Numbered from the stretch's first letter, positions 46,591 to 59,140 are shown. The stretch is 64,000 bases of DNA from Brasenia schreberi (GCA_036023115.1 JAYKKT010000080.1:8755501-8819500), one strand, 5' to 3'. Notes: a model not told the origin generated them from the letters alone. Program-made: numbers and translations.

Positions 46591-49500
46591 ACCATCACCC
46601 AAGGGTGTCAATTCAGTTACAATCCTATCAACACTAGTCTATACCTTAGCTTAGATTGGAGGTGTAAAGTTGGAACCTAGTAGGATATACCTTTCCTTCA
46701 GTTTGCTATTACGCAATGTGATCCAATCTTAATCATATATCTTTGATGCTCTTTGTAGTTGGTAATTATTGATCTTTTGTAAGTCCAAGCAAACATGTCA
46801 AGCCAAAAATAGTACATCCTAGTTCCTCACCGATTTAAGAAGAAAAGAGGGAGAAGTTCTTCAAAGATTCATCCTTTTCTTGGGACCATTATTGAGCAGA
46901 TTCTTAACAAACTCAATGTTAGCATCAATCCCAAGAGGAAGAGGCTGGGATGCAGCTTCATTTGCAATTATAACATCATCATTGATTGTAGTGGCTACCA
47001 TATTCATGTCGACCATGCTCAACATGGTACCATCTATTTGTCTTACTTCAGGCATGTGAATGATAGTCGACTATAGTAGCGAGTTGTCAAAAGTTTTCGA
47101 TTGATGTTGTGGTACAAAAACAAGAATCAATATGAGACCCCTCTCTAATTGATAAAATGTAGGGATGAGGACAATGGACCTTTTATTGTGGGTCTGAATT
47201 TCTTCTCAAAGGGATCGCATCCTTTACAAAAGCCACCTGCCCAAGGTTGGTGCTTAGAGAAGGCACGAGAAGAAAAAGGAGAATGGTGAATGTAGAATAG
47301 AAAATAGAGAAATCTTAACCCCTTGAGATGCCTTTGAGATAGAGCCTAGTCTTTGGCATCCTCGTCATGAGGTTCAAAACGAGAACCTATAGAGGAGGTG
47401 ATGAAAGTTAGGTATTGACTCCAAAGAAGATTTTACATGTTAGGAGGACAGGAGAATGCCACAGTATGGGTGTTTTTGTGGTGGTACATTCCAATCAGCC
47501 AGTGAAAACTTTGTACTAGGATCAATAAGTGTTGACTTGTGAAGATCCATTAGAAACTCTACACCATCTGCAAGTTGGCCTTGGCCACCTTGGATATTGA
47601 AAAAGTTGAGACGACCAGGCCAGCTACTAGTACCTCAATTGGGTAAATGGAATTGAGAATCCCATAGACGAGCTTGAACTAATGGACTAAGCACTGAGAG
47701 AAGTACTTTTTCTCTAGTCTAATTAATAAATGAAGACTACACTCCGATCCCGTTAAGAGCAAAAGAATTGTCATCATTCAATCAATGATACACATCTGCG
47801 TCACACGGTTTCTCCAACATAAGCCACGAAATCAATATTACTCAATAGACTAAGATCATATGTTATAGAATTCTAGTGGAGTAATTTGTCGGGTTAAATC
47901 AACAATGCCCTAATCTGTTTTCGAAGTCTTCAACATAATACAACTGACAATGAATTCCCACTGTTTTAGTTTTATGAGGTGATCTAGGTTATTGAGGGAT
48001 GAAATTGAAGAAAATATAAATATATCCAATACTGTAAAAATCATCATAGATTAGAAGCAATGTTGGAGAATTTATCATTTAAAAGCTGAGAGATAAACAT
48101 ACATGCCCCTAAAAAAATGTACTCATGAAAAAAGAGCAAAAGTCAAAGCAATAGTCAAAAATATGTCTCAATGTTGATATAATACTCTTTGTTGATTGTT
48201 ATACTGTCAAGTTAGATAATGAATTTATATAGTTAAAATAATAAAAAACTAGTATGCTCATTGGTTTTTCCGTCTCATGGACATTGGCTTCTAGGAACCC
48301 TTTGTAAAACAAGCTCTTGTAGTGGATGTAAATTGAAAACTAGTAGAACCAAGAGAATGAAGTCTAGGACTATCACTAGGAAGGCCGGTGATGACATGAA
48401 TGTTACGGAGAATGAGGTCAACCATATCAAGTTTACGAACAAAGGAGTTAGTTTTGGAAGATCAAAACTCTAAAAAACTAAAGATGATGTTAAGGTTTGT
48501 TGGGAAACCATTTCAGGAGAACCCAATGAGGTGGAAAACTCTATATTTGTGTCAGTCATATGCATATTGGGCACTCACTCGATTAAGCCATTGGATATAC
48601 TTTTGAGAAGGTTTTGCCAAACTCTAGAGTTCTCTCATGAAATTGTCATATCGATACCAATTCGCGTAAATTGGCAAGGTCTTTAAAATAATCACTTCCT
48701 TAATAACCCTAAGGCTTTTGTTTGTAGATACCATTGAAAAAAAAGTATTTTGAATGAGCGATATAGGATACATGGTAACCTGTCATTTGGATTGTTGATG
48801 GAGTCAAGTCCTCTAAAGCCATGGAGATGAAAATGAATGAGAAGGAAAGGCTAAGGTGGGAAGCAGAAAGAAAGAAATAATCACTTCCATGTTGATGGAG
48901 TCAAGTCCTTATTGTGGGTATCGATTCTAAAGTTCTTTTCGTGGATGGGGAGAAACCAAAGGTTTAGAGGAATCTGCAGGGGAAGATAGATAGCATTGGT
49001 GAAAGTGCCCATATCGGACACCATAAGACCTAGATTGTGGTTGGTAGTTCCATTTATACCATAGTCGATAAGCCTCAACCAATATTTATCGAGCAAAGCC
49101 ATAACCATGCCTTCATGTAGGTTGACCCAGCAAGTAGCAATGTCCGGAGTGTCCCTAAAGCAAGGATATAAATTGGGAATTGGAAAGAGAATCCGTGTTG
49201 ATTTAGTTGATCAACCAATATAAACCTTGTCAAAACCCCAATTGATGAGTAAGGAAATGAGGAAGGTAAGGTTCAACAATTAACAAGTTAAACAAGATAG
49301 CATGATATGGTCATGAATACCCCATTCTACTCAAAGGTAATAATTTTGTTCCCAGATTTGGTCTACCGAATTGATGCACAATTGGTTAGTCATAGGTCAA
49401 GAGTGAAAAAAATTAGGGTAGTAAGACATCACAAAATCATCGTGAGTAGAAGGCAAAGTGCCAAGATGGAAATGATTAAGATCAACCATTGATACATCAA

Positions 49501-49989
49501 TAGGTAGAAGAACAAAGTTAAAATTGGAAGTAGAAAGGAAGAACGAGATTCTTTTGTCGAATGACTGTGTAGGAGAATAGAAGGCCAAAGAAAGAATAAG
49601 AAACAACCTTGACCTTTATAAACAATAAATGATTTCAAGAAGCAAAATCTTGAAAATCGTGTTGAAAAAAAGACTTGTCAAGACTTCCTTTTTTCATCAT
49701 ATAATTGATATGAGTATGACTCAAGTTCTCAACGATTGCAAACAAGATGCGTTAATACTAAAAATTAAGAGGATTACATGGTAAAACTCAAGAGCTTTAA
49801 CAGAAAGGGAACATGTGGCAAAAACATTGAGAATCCCTAATAGATATAACAAAAGCTCAGCATGTGATGTCAATAGATCCTGAAGTACAAAGTAGTGTTG
49901 GGACAATTGGCACATCCCACCTGGCACTACAGGTATAAGGAAGCAACAAATTAGTAAACGGAGTTATTTGGAGTTATGTCTATAAAACA
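46591..49989. other. 3.4-kb unit between the two P repeats, coding relics unclear
   Basis: If the P repeats were LTRs, this would be the internal region. Minus-strand open frames at 46861-47055 and 48881-49108 look protein-like (WLRLIDYGINGTTNHNLG) but match no domain I can name, and no reverse transcriptase or integrase motif was seen. The stretch might be a decayed non-autonomous element or host sequence. Confidence 0.35.
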
Positions 49990-50403
49990 TATACTCATTG
50001 TTTGCTGCTCAACGAAAGCTATAAATAATGGTTGTAATGAGTAAACTAGAATCAATCACAAGCCACCATTTAGTTACTCTTGCTTTCTCGGGAGTAGCTT
50101 AGCGATTTCAATACATACTTGAGTGCTCTACCATCCTCTATGTATGATTTCAATGGTGATGAAAATATGCACAATTGGATTTCCAAAAGTTCACTCTCAC
50201 CGCCTATAGCCTTATCGAGACCCCCTTGAAAATGAGGGTTAGAGTTCTTTGATACAAACCAAGTCACGTTCCACTCCAGCGAGTTCCAACAGCTATTTTT
50301 CGAATTACATCATCACTTTTGACAACAACAACAACAATATATATGTATATATAGCATCTAGTATCTGTTCTGAATACTTCAAAGGCTTAAATTCATTGTT
50401 TGA
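49990..50403. repeat. Dispersed repeat P, copy 2 (LTR-like)
   Basis: Same direction as copy 1, with 'aagctataaataatgg' (TATA-like, near 50018), 'gagtgctctaccat', 'tgcacaattggatttcc' and 'gttccactccagcgagttcc'. It runs straight into Q copy 3. Confidence 0.5.
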
Positions 50404-50649
50404 GTTGTGTATATGTTTTAAAAAGATTAAATTTTTGAGTTTAAAGTGTTTTACCCTCACTGGCAATCAAGAATCACATTTGTTTAGAAACATGAAGAGT
50501 ATGTCTCTTAAGAAATGCTTTATCAAAAAATTAGGCAAATAAGTATTGAACCAGTCTTGAATACATTTTGTCATATTATTAATATGTACTCATAAAATTT
50601 CAAATCATTGTAACAATTGGCTTGGAGCATTAAATCATTCTCACTTTAA
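50380..50649. repeat. Dispersed repeat Q, copy 3
   Basis: Shares 'aggcttaaattcattgtttg', 'tgttttaccctcactggcaa' and 'taacaattggcttggagcat' lines with 29430-29770. It ends where the copia relic begins. Confidence 0.5.
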
Positions 50650-51830
50650 TTGCAATATTTTATTATCATTAAAATTCATACAAGAATGAGTAATTAGTTT
50701 TATATGAATCTTAAACAGATCCCGTACATCACACAAGTAACCATTCTTAAAGAAACACCTAGTATTAAGTCATGTAATTATGACTTTATTATATTTACAA
50801 TTTAGCCTTAACCCCTCCTTAACTAACACAAGACCACTGAAGATATCGTGATGAATTATTATTATATGCCTAACTCTTATATAGTTAGGACCTTTCTCAA
50901 GAAAAACCTTAGATCCACATGTCCTTCATACTTGACTCCAACAGTTGAATAATCTCTTAAGGTTACAATCCTGTCATAGACGGTCTACTAAGACACAAAT
51001 AGAGATCGGTCAGTATAGATGTGCACATTTACTCTAGTGTCTATAATCCAATATTATGGCTCATAAATAGAAAAGAGATAAAGTTTAAGACATAGATACC
51101 CATCACTGGACATAGGTGCAATAATCACCATGTTGACCATAGCTCCTTCAACGACCACAAATTTCTTGACTTTCTTTAAGAGATAGTCATTAAATCAATC
51201 TCCAACCTGACTATAAAGCCAATACGGTTTGTTTTGGAGTTTTTTTTATCTTAGCTTTTAGTTCGTACTTTGCCTCATTTTTCTTAGGATCACTAGGTTG
51301 TTTTCTTATGACGATCAATTTTACCCTACGAGTGTTATCAATAGGCATATTGGGTTGCTAGCTTCTATGCTCTTCCTCTATTGCTATGTATGCCATAATC
51401 ATCAAGGGTCATCTTATCCTTGTAATGCTTGAGATCTATATTAAAACCCTCCCAAGACTTAGAAATTTTTTCAATGATAGATATAACAATAAATTTATTA
51501 AGAAACTCTATCTCAGTTTCCTTTAAACCATAGCATAAAACTAAAACTTGTGAGCCTGTTCAATCATAGATTTTTCCTCTACCATTTGATACTTCAAAAA
51601 CTTAGCAACGAAATACTTTTCAAAGATGAAGTCTTTAGTATTGTATTTACTATCTAAGGTAGTCCATATATCTTTCATTGTCATAGAAGGAGAAGAACCA
51701 TAAACATCAAACAATACATTCGACAATGCCGATAAGATACAATAGTGAAATAGGGTATCTTTCAACTTTCACTTGGTGATTTTACCTGAGATTCTAGGGT
51801 CAATATAATCGAGTAGGGGATAATCTGACT

Positions 51831-51886
<56 letters not shown>

Positions 51887-52035
51887 ATATATGTATACGT
51901 ACATATATACATATATACATAATATATATACATATATGTACATATATATATACATATAAATATATACATAATATATATACATATGTGTACATATATATAT
52001 ATATATACATACATATATATACATATATATACATA

Positions 52036-52112
<77 letters not shown>

Positions 52113-52115
<3 letters not shown>

Positions 52116-52269
52116 ACCTTAATATAGTTAACCAAATTTTGATACATTGTTGCCAATATTTAAAGTGAGGATCAATAAACTTTTCTGACATCAAGGCCAA
52201 ATCGACCTTCGGTCGGAGGATAGCATATGAAGACATGTGAACTACGGGCATTTGTTTCTCTAAGATTGT

Positions 52270-52341
<72 letters not shown>

Positions 52342-52497
52342 ACCTTAATATAGTTAACCAAATTTTCATAGATTCTTGACAATATTTGAAGTGAGGATCA
52401 ATAAACTTTTCTGACATCAAGGTCAAATCGACCTTCGGTCAGAGGATAGCATTTGAAGACATGTTAAATATGGGTACTTTTTCTCTAAGATTGTTGG
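52113..52497 (-). repeat. Tandem duplication of copia leader/gag start, separated by (AT)n
   Basis: The ~160-bp leader-plus-gag start occurs twice, at 52113-52271 and 52339-52497, separated by an (AT)n tract at 52272-52338. Both copies encode [12 protein letters not shown] and share 'cttaatatagttaaccaaat'. A second long AT/CATA tract (51834-52112) follows the inner copy. Confidence 0.85.
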
Positions 52498-52985
52498 TTA
52501 AATTCGTATGGTTTATGCATAAAAATAAATATGCAACAATCAGAAACATGACCAAATCACATATATTCATAGATCCAAAGAGTGCCACAAACAAACTCTT
52601 CACAAAACACAAACATATAGTAATAAAAGCAGAGAACTTACATGTGTGAGTCATCCTTATGGACTTGCCTTAGAGAAATCAATATTATGCTATAGAGTAA
52701 TACGAATACCTGTACTACTTCTCCAAGATAAATTGCACATACAACTGAAAGCACATACCTTGCTATAGAGTACATATAGGTTTGTTGCATCCTTAAGTAT
52801 AGGACTAAACCTTGTCTCTTGGTCTTAAAATGGACAAATCTCTCACATGTAATTCTTATACTTTAAGACTTTTATATATATCAATGATGCATCAATTGAA
52901 TATTATGAGATACTAAATATGAATTAAATATTATTAATACATATGGGTTTAATTAACCCAACATTAATTAACATTAAATCCAACA
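52492..52985 (-). repeat. Copia LTR (5' LTR of the truncated copy)
   Basis: 494 bp on the minus strand from TGTTGG (52985-52980) to CCAACA (52497-52492). It shares the 'attaatgttaat' start and 'cacatgtgagagac'-like lines with the LTRs at 33.6 and 39.1 kb. Shorter than its relatives. Confidence 0.8.
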
Positions 52986-53311
52986 TCATGTAGGGAACAT
53001 ATATATTGACCGGAGAATTCCGTTCCTTAAAATCTATTGTTGGGTTATTGTTTTGGTTGTTCCTAAATTGCAGTAGGGCTGAGAAATAAAGCACAAAATA
53101 GATGTGGTCTACTTCTTTTATCGGCCAACTGATATTAATAAAGTTAAACGACTAATCTGAAGTTTGAAGGACAGCGGATGGTACTAGAAAGATCAGACCA
53201 GAACTGAAGCATTTGTGCTGATGAGAGTCCCATACCCACTGTAATCTGAAGTCCATATGCGATCATAAGGGTCATCTTCGAACCTGTCGACATTGTTTTC
53301 TAGTTTAGGCA

Positions 53312-53315
<4 letters not shown>

Positions 53316-53381
<66 letters not shown>
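53316..53381. repeat. (AT)n microsatellite
   Basis: About 33 AT units directly at the left edge of a MITE. Confidence 0.95.
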
Positions 53382-53383
<2 letters not shown>

Positions 53384-53390
53384 CTATTCC

Positions 53391-53852
53391 GGTGTTGGAG
53401 CCAAAACCATTATATATAGAGAGAGAGAGATGTATATGTATACATCAATGTATATATGTATATATAGAGTTTATATAAATGTAGATATAAGTCTTTATAG
53501 ATTTATATGTATCAGTTTTATAACCTTATATACATACCAAATGTAAATATATATAAATATATACTTATATAGATATAAATTAATCCTGACAAGTTTATAA
53601 GTTTTTATAACCTTATATACATATAAAACATGGACCTTAGATCCAAATAATCATATGATACAATACACTGTATTTAGCAAAATCCTTAAATAAGAAGAAC
53701 CATGGTTCACAACCGAACCAAACCGGAATCAGTTGTTCGGGTTGGTTGGGTTCTGACCATAGCACGGTTCAGTTTAGTTCTCTAAAAGTTAAAAATCAAT
53801 ACTAGTGATTTGGTTCGAGATTGAGGCTAGAACCGAACCATGTACACCCCTA
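53391..53852. mobile_element. hAT-like MITE, GGGGTGTT-end subfamily
   Basis: Right end 'gaaccatgtacacccctag'; left end worn ('ggtgttggagcc'). The interior aligns with 13942-14500 through 'agatataagtctttatag', 'tttagcaaaatccttaaata' and 'gttctctaaaagtt'. Target duplication not found. Confidence 0.6.
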
Positions 53853-54380
53853 GGATTGATGAATCAGTATGAAAGAGTGAATCAGGCTCTACATCAAGCA
53901 CGAACATCCTGTAGTATTGCAAATGAGCATAATGGTGTGATTGAAGTTCTAATTCTTCTGTTGATGATCTATATTTATATTAGCCAACATCATTTATTAG
54001 GGGTTCTTCCGGTCACCTTTGGTGCACAATCGTTTTCATATTCGGGAAGCCAAAATAAACCAAACCACGCCATCACATGATTCAATACCTTTTAAAAAGA
54101 GAATATATGGCATCTACAAGACATGACATATAGCCACCCACATGACAAATAAACTTAGTCGATTATAGAATAAATTGTTGATGTATAAAATACTACAACA
54201 CAAGAACTACGCCAGCAATTATATAACAGTAAAAGTCAAAGCAATCACATCACATATATGTATTTAGGTATGTATATTTTATATTTATCCCATGTATATG
54301 TATTATGTGTGCATGTGTGTGCGAGACACTGATTCTGTTGAACATGATAGACTTTTATAATACTTCACATTAACATCATA
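53853..54380. other. No gene seen
   Basis: AT-rich spacer between a MITE and the malectin-like exon. A short plus-strand frame at 53805-54080 is partly MITE sequence. Confidence 0.45.
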
Positions 54381-54919
54381 TTAGGACATCAACCTTGAGG
54401 GTCCAGTGGAACCAACATTTACTCGAAAATACGACACCAACCAACTGGTGCCGTTAAGTAATTCATCATCAAGAGGCCGAAGCTCCAGAGAGGAGATGAA
54501 GGGGATACCCCTGCAGTTCTTACAAGGCACACACTGATGGAAGTGTCGTTTTGCGGTGGTGATGATTTCCGTCCACAAGACGTCACTTGAATTGTCCAAA
54601 TTCACCGTGTACCATTTGTCAACTTCCAAGTAGATATCAAAGTTTGGCAGCAAATTTTGCAAGTCAAAGTTGTCATACATGAAAGAGGCTCGAATCAGGT
54701 ACCTGTTTCCCTTGGCAACAGGTACCAGTGAGTAACAGTTCCTTTTGTATATGGGGAAGGACCTTAAGGTCTGGAACAAGGTGGAGCTGCTTGAGAACTC
54801 AAAGGTGACGTTCTAGATTTCTCCGGATTCTACGTACTGATCGTGGGAAGTATAATTGTAACCAAGCCCATCTATGTAGCTGGCGCCAATTGGAAGCCCG
54901 CAAGCCAAATTGATGAACC
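54381..54919 (-). pseudogene. Malectin-like receptor exon with in-frame stop
   Basis: The minus-strand acceptor 'ttgttcacacag' ends at 54920, followed by GFINLACGLPIG, YIDGLGYNYTSH, a TAG stop at 54815-54813, then NVTFEFSSSSTLFQTLRSFP, KRNCYSLVP, YLIRASFMYDNFD, PNFDIYLEVDKWYTVN, GIPFISSLELRPLDDELL and VSYFRVNVGSTG before the frame ends at 54381. This is the extracellular malectin-like domain of LRR-I receptor kinases (compare the usual GKRNCYTL, YLIRASFMYGNYD, PFISALELRPL). The end is shifted out of frame soon after NVGSTG, so the second half of the domain is missing. Same strand as the kinase exons at 31-33.6 kb. Confidence 0.88.
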
Positions 54920-55192
54920 CTGTGTGAACAAGTGGGAATAGCGTAAAAAAGTCGAAAAGTAGTAATCAGTGGTTGAATCTAATAAAACAAAGTTTTGGTA
55001 GAATTTGCTATATTATGTTATATATATATAAGGAGAGAGAGGCTGGTATATGCAATTGGGTCCGTATGCAAGCCCATGCCAACCGTGCTTGAAGGTTCAA
55101 TGAGAAAAACAGTACAATTTTAGTGTTGATAGCTTATAAATTAGGAAATTAAGTATTTTGCACAAAAAAATCAATAACTTGATTATTTTATT

Positions 55193-55195
<3 letters not shown>
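54920..55195. other. No first exon found
   Basis: The upstream exon with a signal peptide would be expected on the high-coordinate side of the malectin exon. I see none before the (AT)n tract. Confidence 0.4.

Positions 55196-55279
<84 letters not shown>
55196..55279. repeat. (AT)n microsatellite, ~84 bp
   Basis: Uninterrupted AT repeat. Confidence 0.97.
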
Positions 55280-55281
<2 letters not shown>

Positions 55282-55580
55282 ATTGGTACATGTACTTCAG
55301 GCTTCATCTTTACTTTTCAGAGACACAACACAGTTCCATGTCAATGTAAGAGACACAGTGCTAATTTTAATTTAAAATACTACGTAAAAAGTTTTTTGTT
55401 CTGATTCTGTACACTGCCATTAAATTCAACAATGAACACTTTCTTAAGCCATTTCCTGGATGACCTTTTGATTTTATATTTTATGCCTTTGATTTGATAG
55501 AAGCAAGGGACGGAGCCCGCGGGAAACGAGTGCCTGCTTGATCCGTTAACATCCCAAATCAATAAGATTTTTAAAATGCC

Positions 55581-55588
55581 ATATGCGT

Positions 55589-55620
<32 letters not shown>

Positions 55621-55845
55621 TGTTGCGTGGAAACAGAAACATAAACATGGCAATGGAAAGAGCAAATCTTCAAAAGTTAAAAATGGGATATGCATACCCG
55701 AGTTCACACATACATAAACATATATATATATATATATATATTTGTTGCATGGAAACAAAAACATGACACTGGAAATAGCAAATCTTCAAAAGTTAAAAAT
55801 GGGATATGCGTACACGTGTGCAAAACACACACACACACATGTAGA
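55581..55845. repeat. Minisatellite, ~107-116-bp unit with embedded microsatellites
   Basis: The line 'atatgcgtac' recurs at 55581, 55688 (as atatgcatac) and 55804. Each full unit holds an (AC)n/(AT)n part, 'ttgcgtggaaacagaaacat', and 'gcaaatcttcaaaagttaaa'. The third unit is partial. Confidence 0.85.
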
Positions 55846-56455
55846 AAAACACATTTTTAAAGTACAAGATCAATAGATTTTAGAAAATAATGCTTTCATT
55901 GTAGTTGAGCTCAAGACCTTTCTTAAAGAAGAGGTGGCCTAGCAAAAGCTGTAAAAAAGCACACACCGACACGGAAACCGCTCTTTTATGCAAACTTTTT
56001 AAAAATCCGAAACATTTGTAGGAGGTTCCAATATTTCTGTATCATGTAGAAACAGGAAAGATCGATTCCTCTGTGTATCATAGTTGAATTGTTACAACTT
56101 TTGTTAGATTAGTCACCTAATTCCAATAAGTAAAAAGGGATTCCTGTTAAATAAAATGTAATATAGAAGATGATACAATTGGTTTGTGAAAAATGATTAA
56201 AAATTAAAATGTACTCATTTGGAAGTATAAGACGTGGTTATTATTTATGCTCTTACTTTAGTCATATAAAGCATCACAACTGTCAAACGATTAATGTTTG
56301 ACAAAATAGTTCAGGTTAACAGAAGAAACGGATGGATTCAGAAGTTGCTGAGAAAATATTCTCGAGTAATTTCTTCACTGCTTTAAACTACAGGCAACGC
56401 TTCTTGAATGCTTACTTCTAATTTAGTGCACAGGGATCGCTTGCTATCTATGCCC

Positions 56456-56458
<3 letters not shown>
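55846..56458. other. No gene seen
   Basis: AT-rich intergenic sequence without identifiable repeat or coding feature. Confidence 0.45.

Positions 56459-56486
<28 letters not shown>
56459..56486. repeat. (GA)n microsatellite
   Basis: About 14 GA units. Confidence 0.95.
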
Positions 56487-56539
56487 TACCACAAACTTGT
56501 TTGAGAAATTTGTGAACTTCAATGATAAAGCTGCCCAAA

Positions 56540-56640
56540 AGGAGCGTAGCTCACTGCTGGTTGGGGGTTGCATAAAAGGTCAGGAGTTCAATACAAAGGT
56601 GGCATCTTTTAGTGGTCTGCCTAACCCGATCCTGCCTATC
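56540..56640 (+). mobile_element. SINE-like copy S6
   Basis: 'gagcgtagctcactgctggt' (box A-like) and 'caggagttcaatacaaaggt' (box B-like), followed by a worn 3' line. Same orientation as the others. Confidence 0.45.
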
Positions 56641-57599
56641 CCCCCCAAATAAGAAAAACAATTCAAGATCAAGCTTGGAAGATTTAACCCAATAAACACA
56701 GCTTTGACTACTAATTGAACAGTTAGAATTTGATTTCGCGGGTAGTCGTCGTATACGATCCAGTTCAAAGTAGAAGCACCGGGCTGAGAGTCCCAGGCTC
56801 AGAGTTCAATTGGGTTGTTTCAACCCCTTCATTGCTGCTTTTGGAAGTTGCCAATTACACGGGAAACAGAAGAGCTGGAGATTGGGAATTAGAAGAAAAT
56901 TAGGAAAATGACTTGCTTCCATTAACCACTATTGAAACGCCCAAGATTGTTATTAGAGGCTTGAATCCAAAGAGGTTTATAAGCATGTTCTTTGCGGCCA
57001 TTGCTACTCGTCCCTAAGTCCTTTCGTGCACGTAGAAAGCGGAATTAGAGAGCTGCAATTGCATTAAGAAAGTAGGTCATGGTATTCTTAGCTTCTTATA
57101 TCTGCATTCAGTTTGAAGTTTGATATATTCAATTAAGCCGATGCAAACCAAGTTATGAGAAGCACACTTAAGTTGCATTTATTGATAAAAAAAGTAAACG
57201 TATATTTAATACCGGAATTATATTTCATCTATAATTTAATTTAGAGAAAAACTCATCAGTCACCACAAACTATGCCAACATTTATGTTCCTAAACCACCA
57301 TCTTTCAAAAATTTAAACTAGCCATTGGATGTATGAATTCCGGACACCAAATATCAGAATTTTGGCCTGTTCATATCGAAGACTGACTTTCGGCCATCGT
57401 CTCTATATTCAACATTTAGCTTCTTGATGCCGAAGGCAACAATTCAATTTTTCTCACCAAATGCTACTTACATTCAGCCTTTCCTATGAGTTAAGGGTGG
57501 CGATTCATTTAAAAAAAGGCGATTTTTCTTTTTATTTCTTTATTTTCCATTTTTTGTCATTTCGAATTGTTTCCCAACCAGCTAAGAATGTGGGTTAAT

Positions 57600-57715
57600 T
57601 TGCACAAGTGAAATAGCTCACCTGTTTACATGGTCGACTCACAATTTGAAGGCTATGAGTTTGATACCTAGGGTGTGGATCTGGCTTCGGCCTCCCGATT
57701 GCACCAAAACAAAAG
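57600..57715 (+). mobile_element. SINE-like copy S7
   Basis: 'gaaatagctcacctgttta', 'gtcgactcacaatttgaagg', 'tgagtttgatacctagggtg' and 'atctggcttcggcctcc' follow the family order of S1-S3 closely. Ends in an A-rich run. Confidence 0.55.
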
Positions 57716-58545
57716 CTAAGAATGAGGATTTGATGAAAGATGAGTTTTCTTTGCCTCGTCTTTATTTTCTTAATTTGGAACCAACTTAAGGCGAGCAACT
57801 TGGTGCAATCGGTTTCCTGTTTTTCTCTTCTTTTCTCCGTTTTCAACATCTAAAACCACTTTTTAACTAATTAATGGTAACGAGTTGGCAAAAACATACT
57901 TTTTCTTTTTTAGGAAAAACAAATTTTGAGCAAGAAAAAGTCAATAATTAACAAAAATATGCTAAATTTCTCTCTTCATTGAAATTAATTTTGAAATGCC
58001 TGTTATTAAAGGAAACGATAAAATATAATGTTGTTATTTTCTTTTTTGAGTTCAATGTCAAGATCATGATGAAGCACAACGGGACTAAGAATCCATGTAG
58101 TCTTGGGTTGGTTTTGGTTTTGGCTTTGGCTTCTTTGAATTTAATTCAAAGCAAGGCAAAGGTCGTGATTTGGCCAAAAATATTATCCTTCTGCAACATT
58201 TAAAACTGATATTACAATGAAATACTCGTCCTTAATGACTGTCTTACTTCACTAAAGTATTTTCAAGCACAAAATAATCATGAAATGAAATGGCGATTAC
58301 AACATTCAGTCAGCTTAAGCTCATTCTTACTCGAATGACACCGTGGAAAGACCACATGTAGGTTTCGACATGAAAAGACCAAATCAATACAAATACCAAA
58401 CGTTGTTGATTGCAGGAATTCCGTGTGTCAAGGTCAAAGACTGATAGTTCGTTGGCTTTAGATTTATTGTAAGCCAAATGCTGAATGTTGACATTCACAG
58501 AAGTACATCCCTTCAATTTCTGTCGTCTTTAATGACCTATTCGGC
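57716..58545. other. No gene supported
   Basis: A 74-codon plus frame at 57979-58203 contains a hydrophobic run (LGLVLVLALASLNLI) like a signal peptide but has no following mature protein; it is probably chance. Confidence 0.4.
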
Positions 58546-59040
58546 TAGGGGTGTTCATGGTTGGGTTTAGCTCGGTTCTACCTTCAACTTCAAGCTAAAT
58601 CGCTATTTGAGGTTCTTAATTTTTAGAGAACCCAAACACACCGTGGCATTACCATAACCGAATCGACGGTTCTGGTTTGATTCACTTCTAAACCACGTTT
58701 CTACTTATTTTAGGATTTAGCTAAATACCAAGTATCATGTCAGCACATTATTTAGATCTACGGTCTAAATTTAATATATATATATATATATATGAGGTGA
58801 TGAAACTCATATATATAAACTTCAGAAGATTTATATGTACATAATCATATAAACTTTATATATATAATGTGTGTGTGCACGTGTATATACTTGTATATGT
58901 GTATATAATTATTCAGTTCCAACATTAGAATCATAAACTGAATCGCAAATCTTTCTCCGAGTTAAAACCAAACCGTTCGACATGTAGAACCGAACCAAAG
59001 GTTTGGTTCAGTCTTAGTAGTGGTTCCTTGAACAACCCAA
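58546..59040. mobile_element. hAT-like MITE with 8-bp target duplication (7/8)
   Basis: Left end 'taggggtgttcatggtt', right end 'ggttccttgaacaacccaa' (a worn inverted match), 495 bp. It is flanked by 'tattcggc' (58538-58545) and 'tatttggc' (59041-59048), which differ at one base. The interior has an AT-rich core and 'aaccgaaccaaag' words. Opposite orientation to 13942-14500 and 53391-53852. Confidence 0.75.
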
Positions 59041-59140
59041 TATTTGGCCTACTAGGACTAGGTAGGTTATTTGGAAATACAGTGGGTTATGTGCTTAAAT
59101 TTAAATATGGTCATAGTTGGAGTCAGATTTGGGAAATTGA

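Larger units (their letters stand above)
50650..52985 (-). mobile_element. Truncated Ty1/copia element, same family as 33.6-39.9 kb
   Basis: On the minus strand: LTR 52985-52492, a leader starting 'atcttagagaaa', gag (SSNAILRP.., [15 protein letters not shown], then LFHYCILSALSNVLFDVYG, DIWTTLDSKYNTKDF at 51541-51765), a degraded zinc-knuckle line near 51210, a protease line (WIIDTRVNVHIY) near 51040, and sequence matching the plus-strand element up to its pre-integrase region at about 50650. Integrase, RT and 3' LTR are missing. Many stops. Confidence 0.88.

Noticed and set aside
51762..52251. Long Tyr/Ile-rich frames across AT and CATA tracts
   Set aside because: Translations of microsatellites. 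Only the [12 protein letters not shown] part is real (copia gag).
55097..55349. Tyr/Ile-repeat frames on both strands
   Set aside because: Translations of the (AT)n tract.
57979..58203. Frame with a signal-peptide-like hydrophobic run
   Set aside because: No mature protein, splice context or compositional support; short hydrophobic runs are common by chance in AT-rich DNA.
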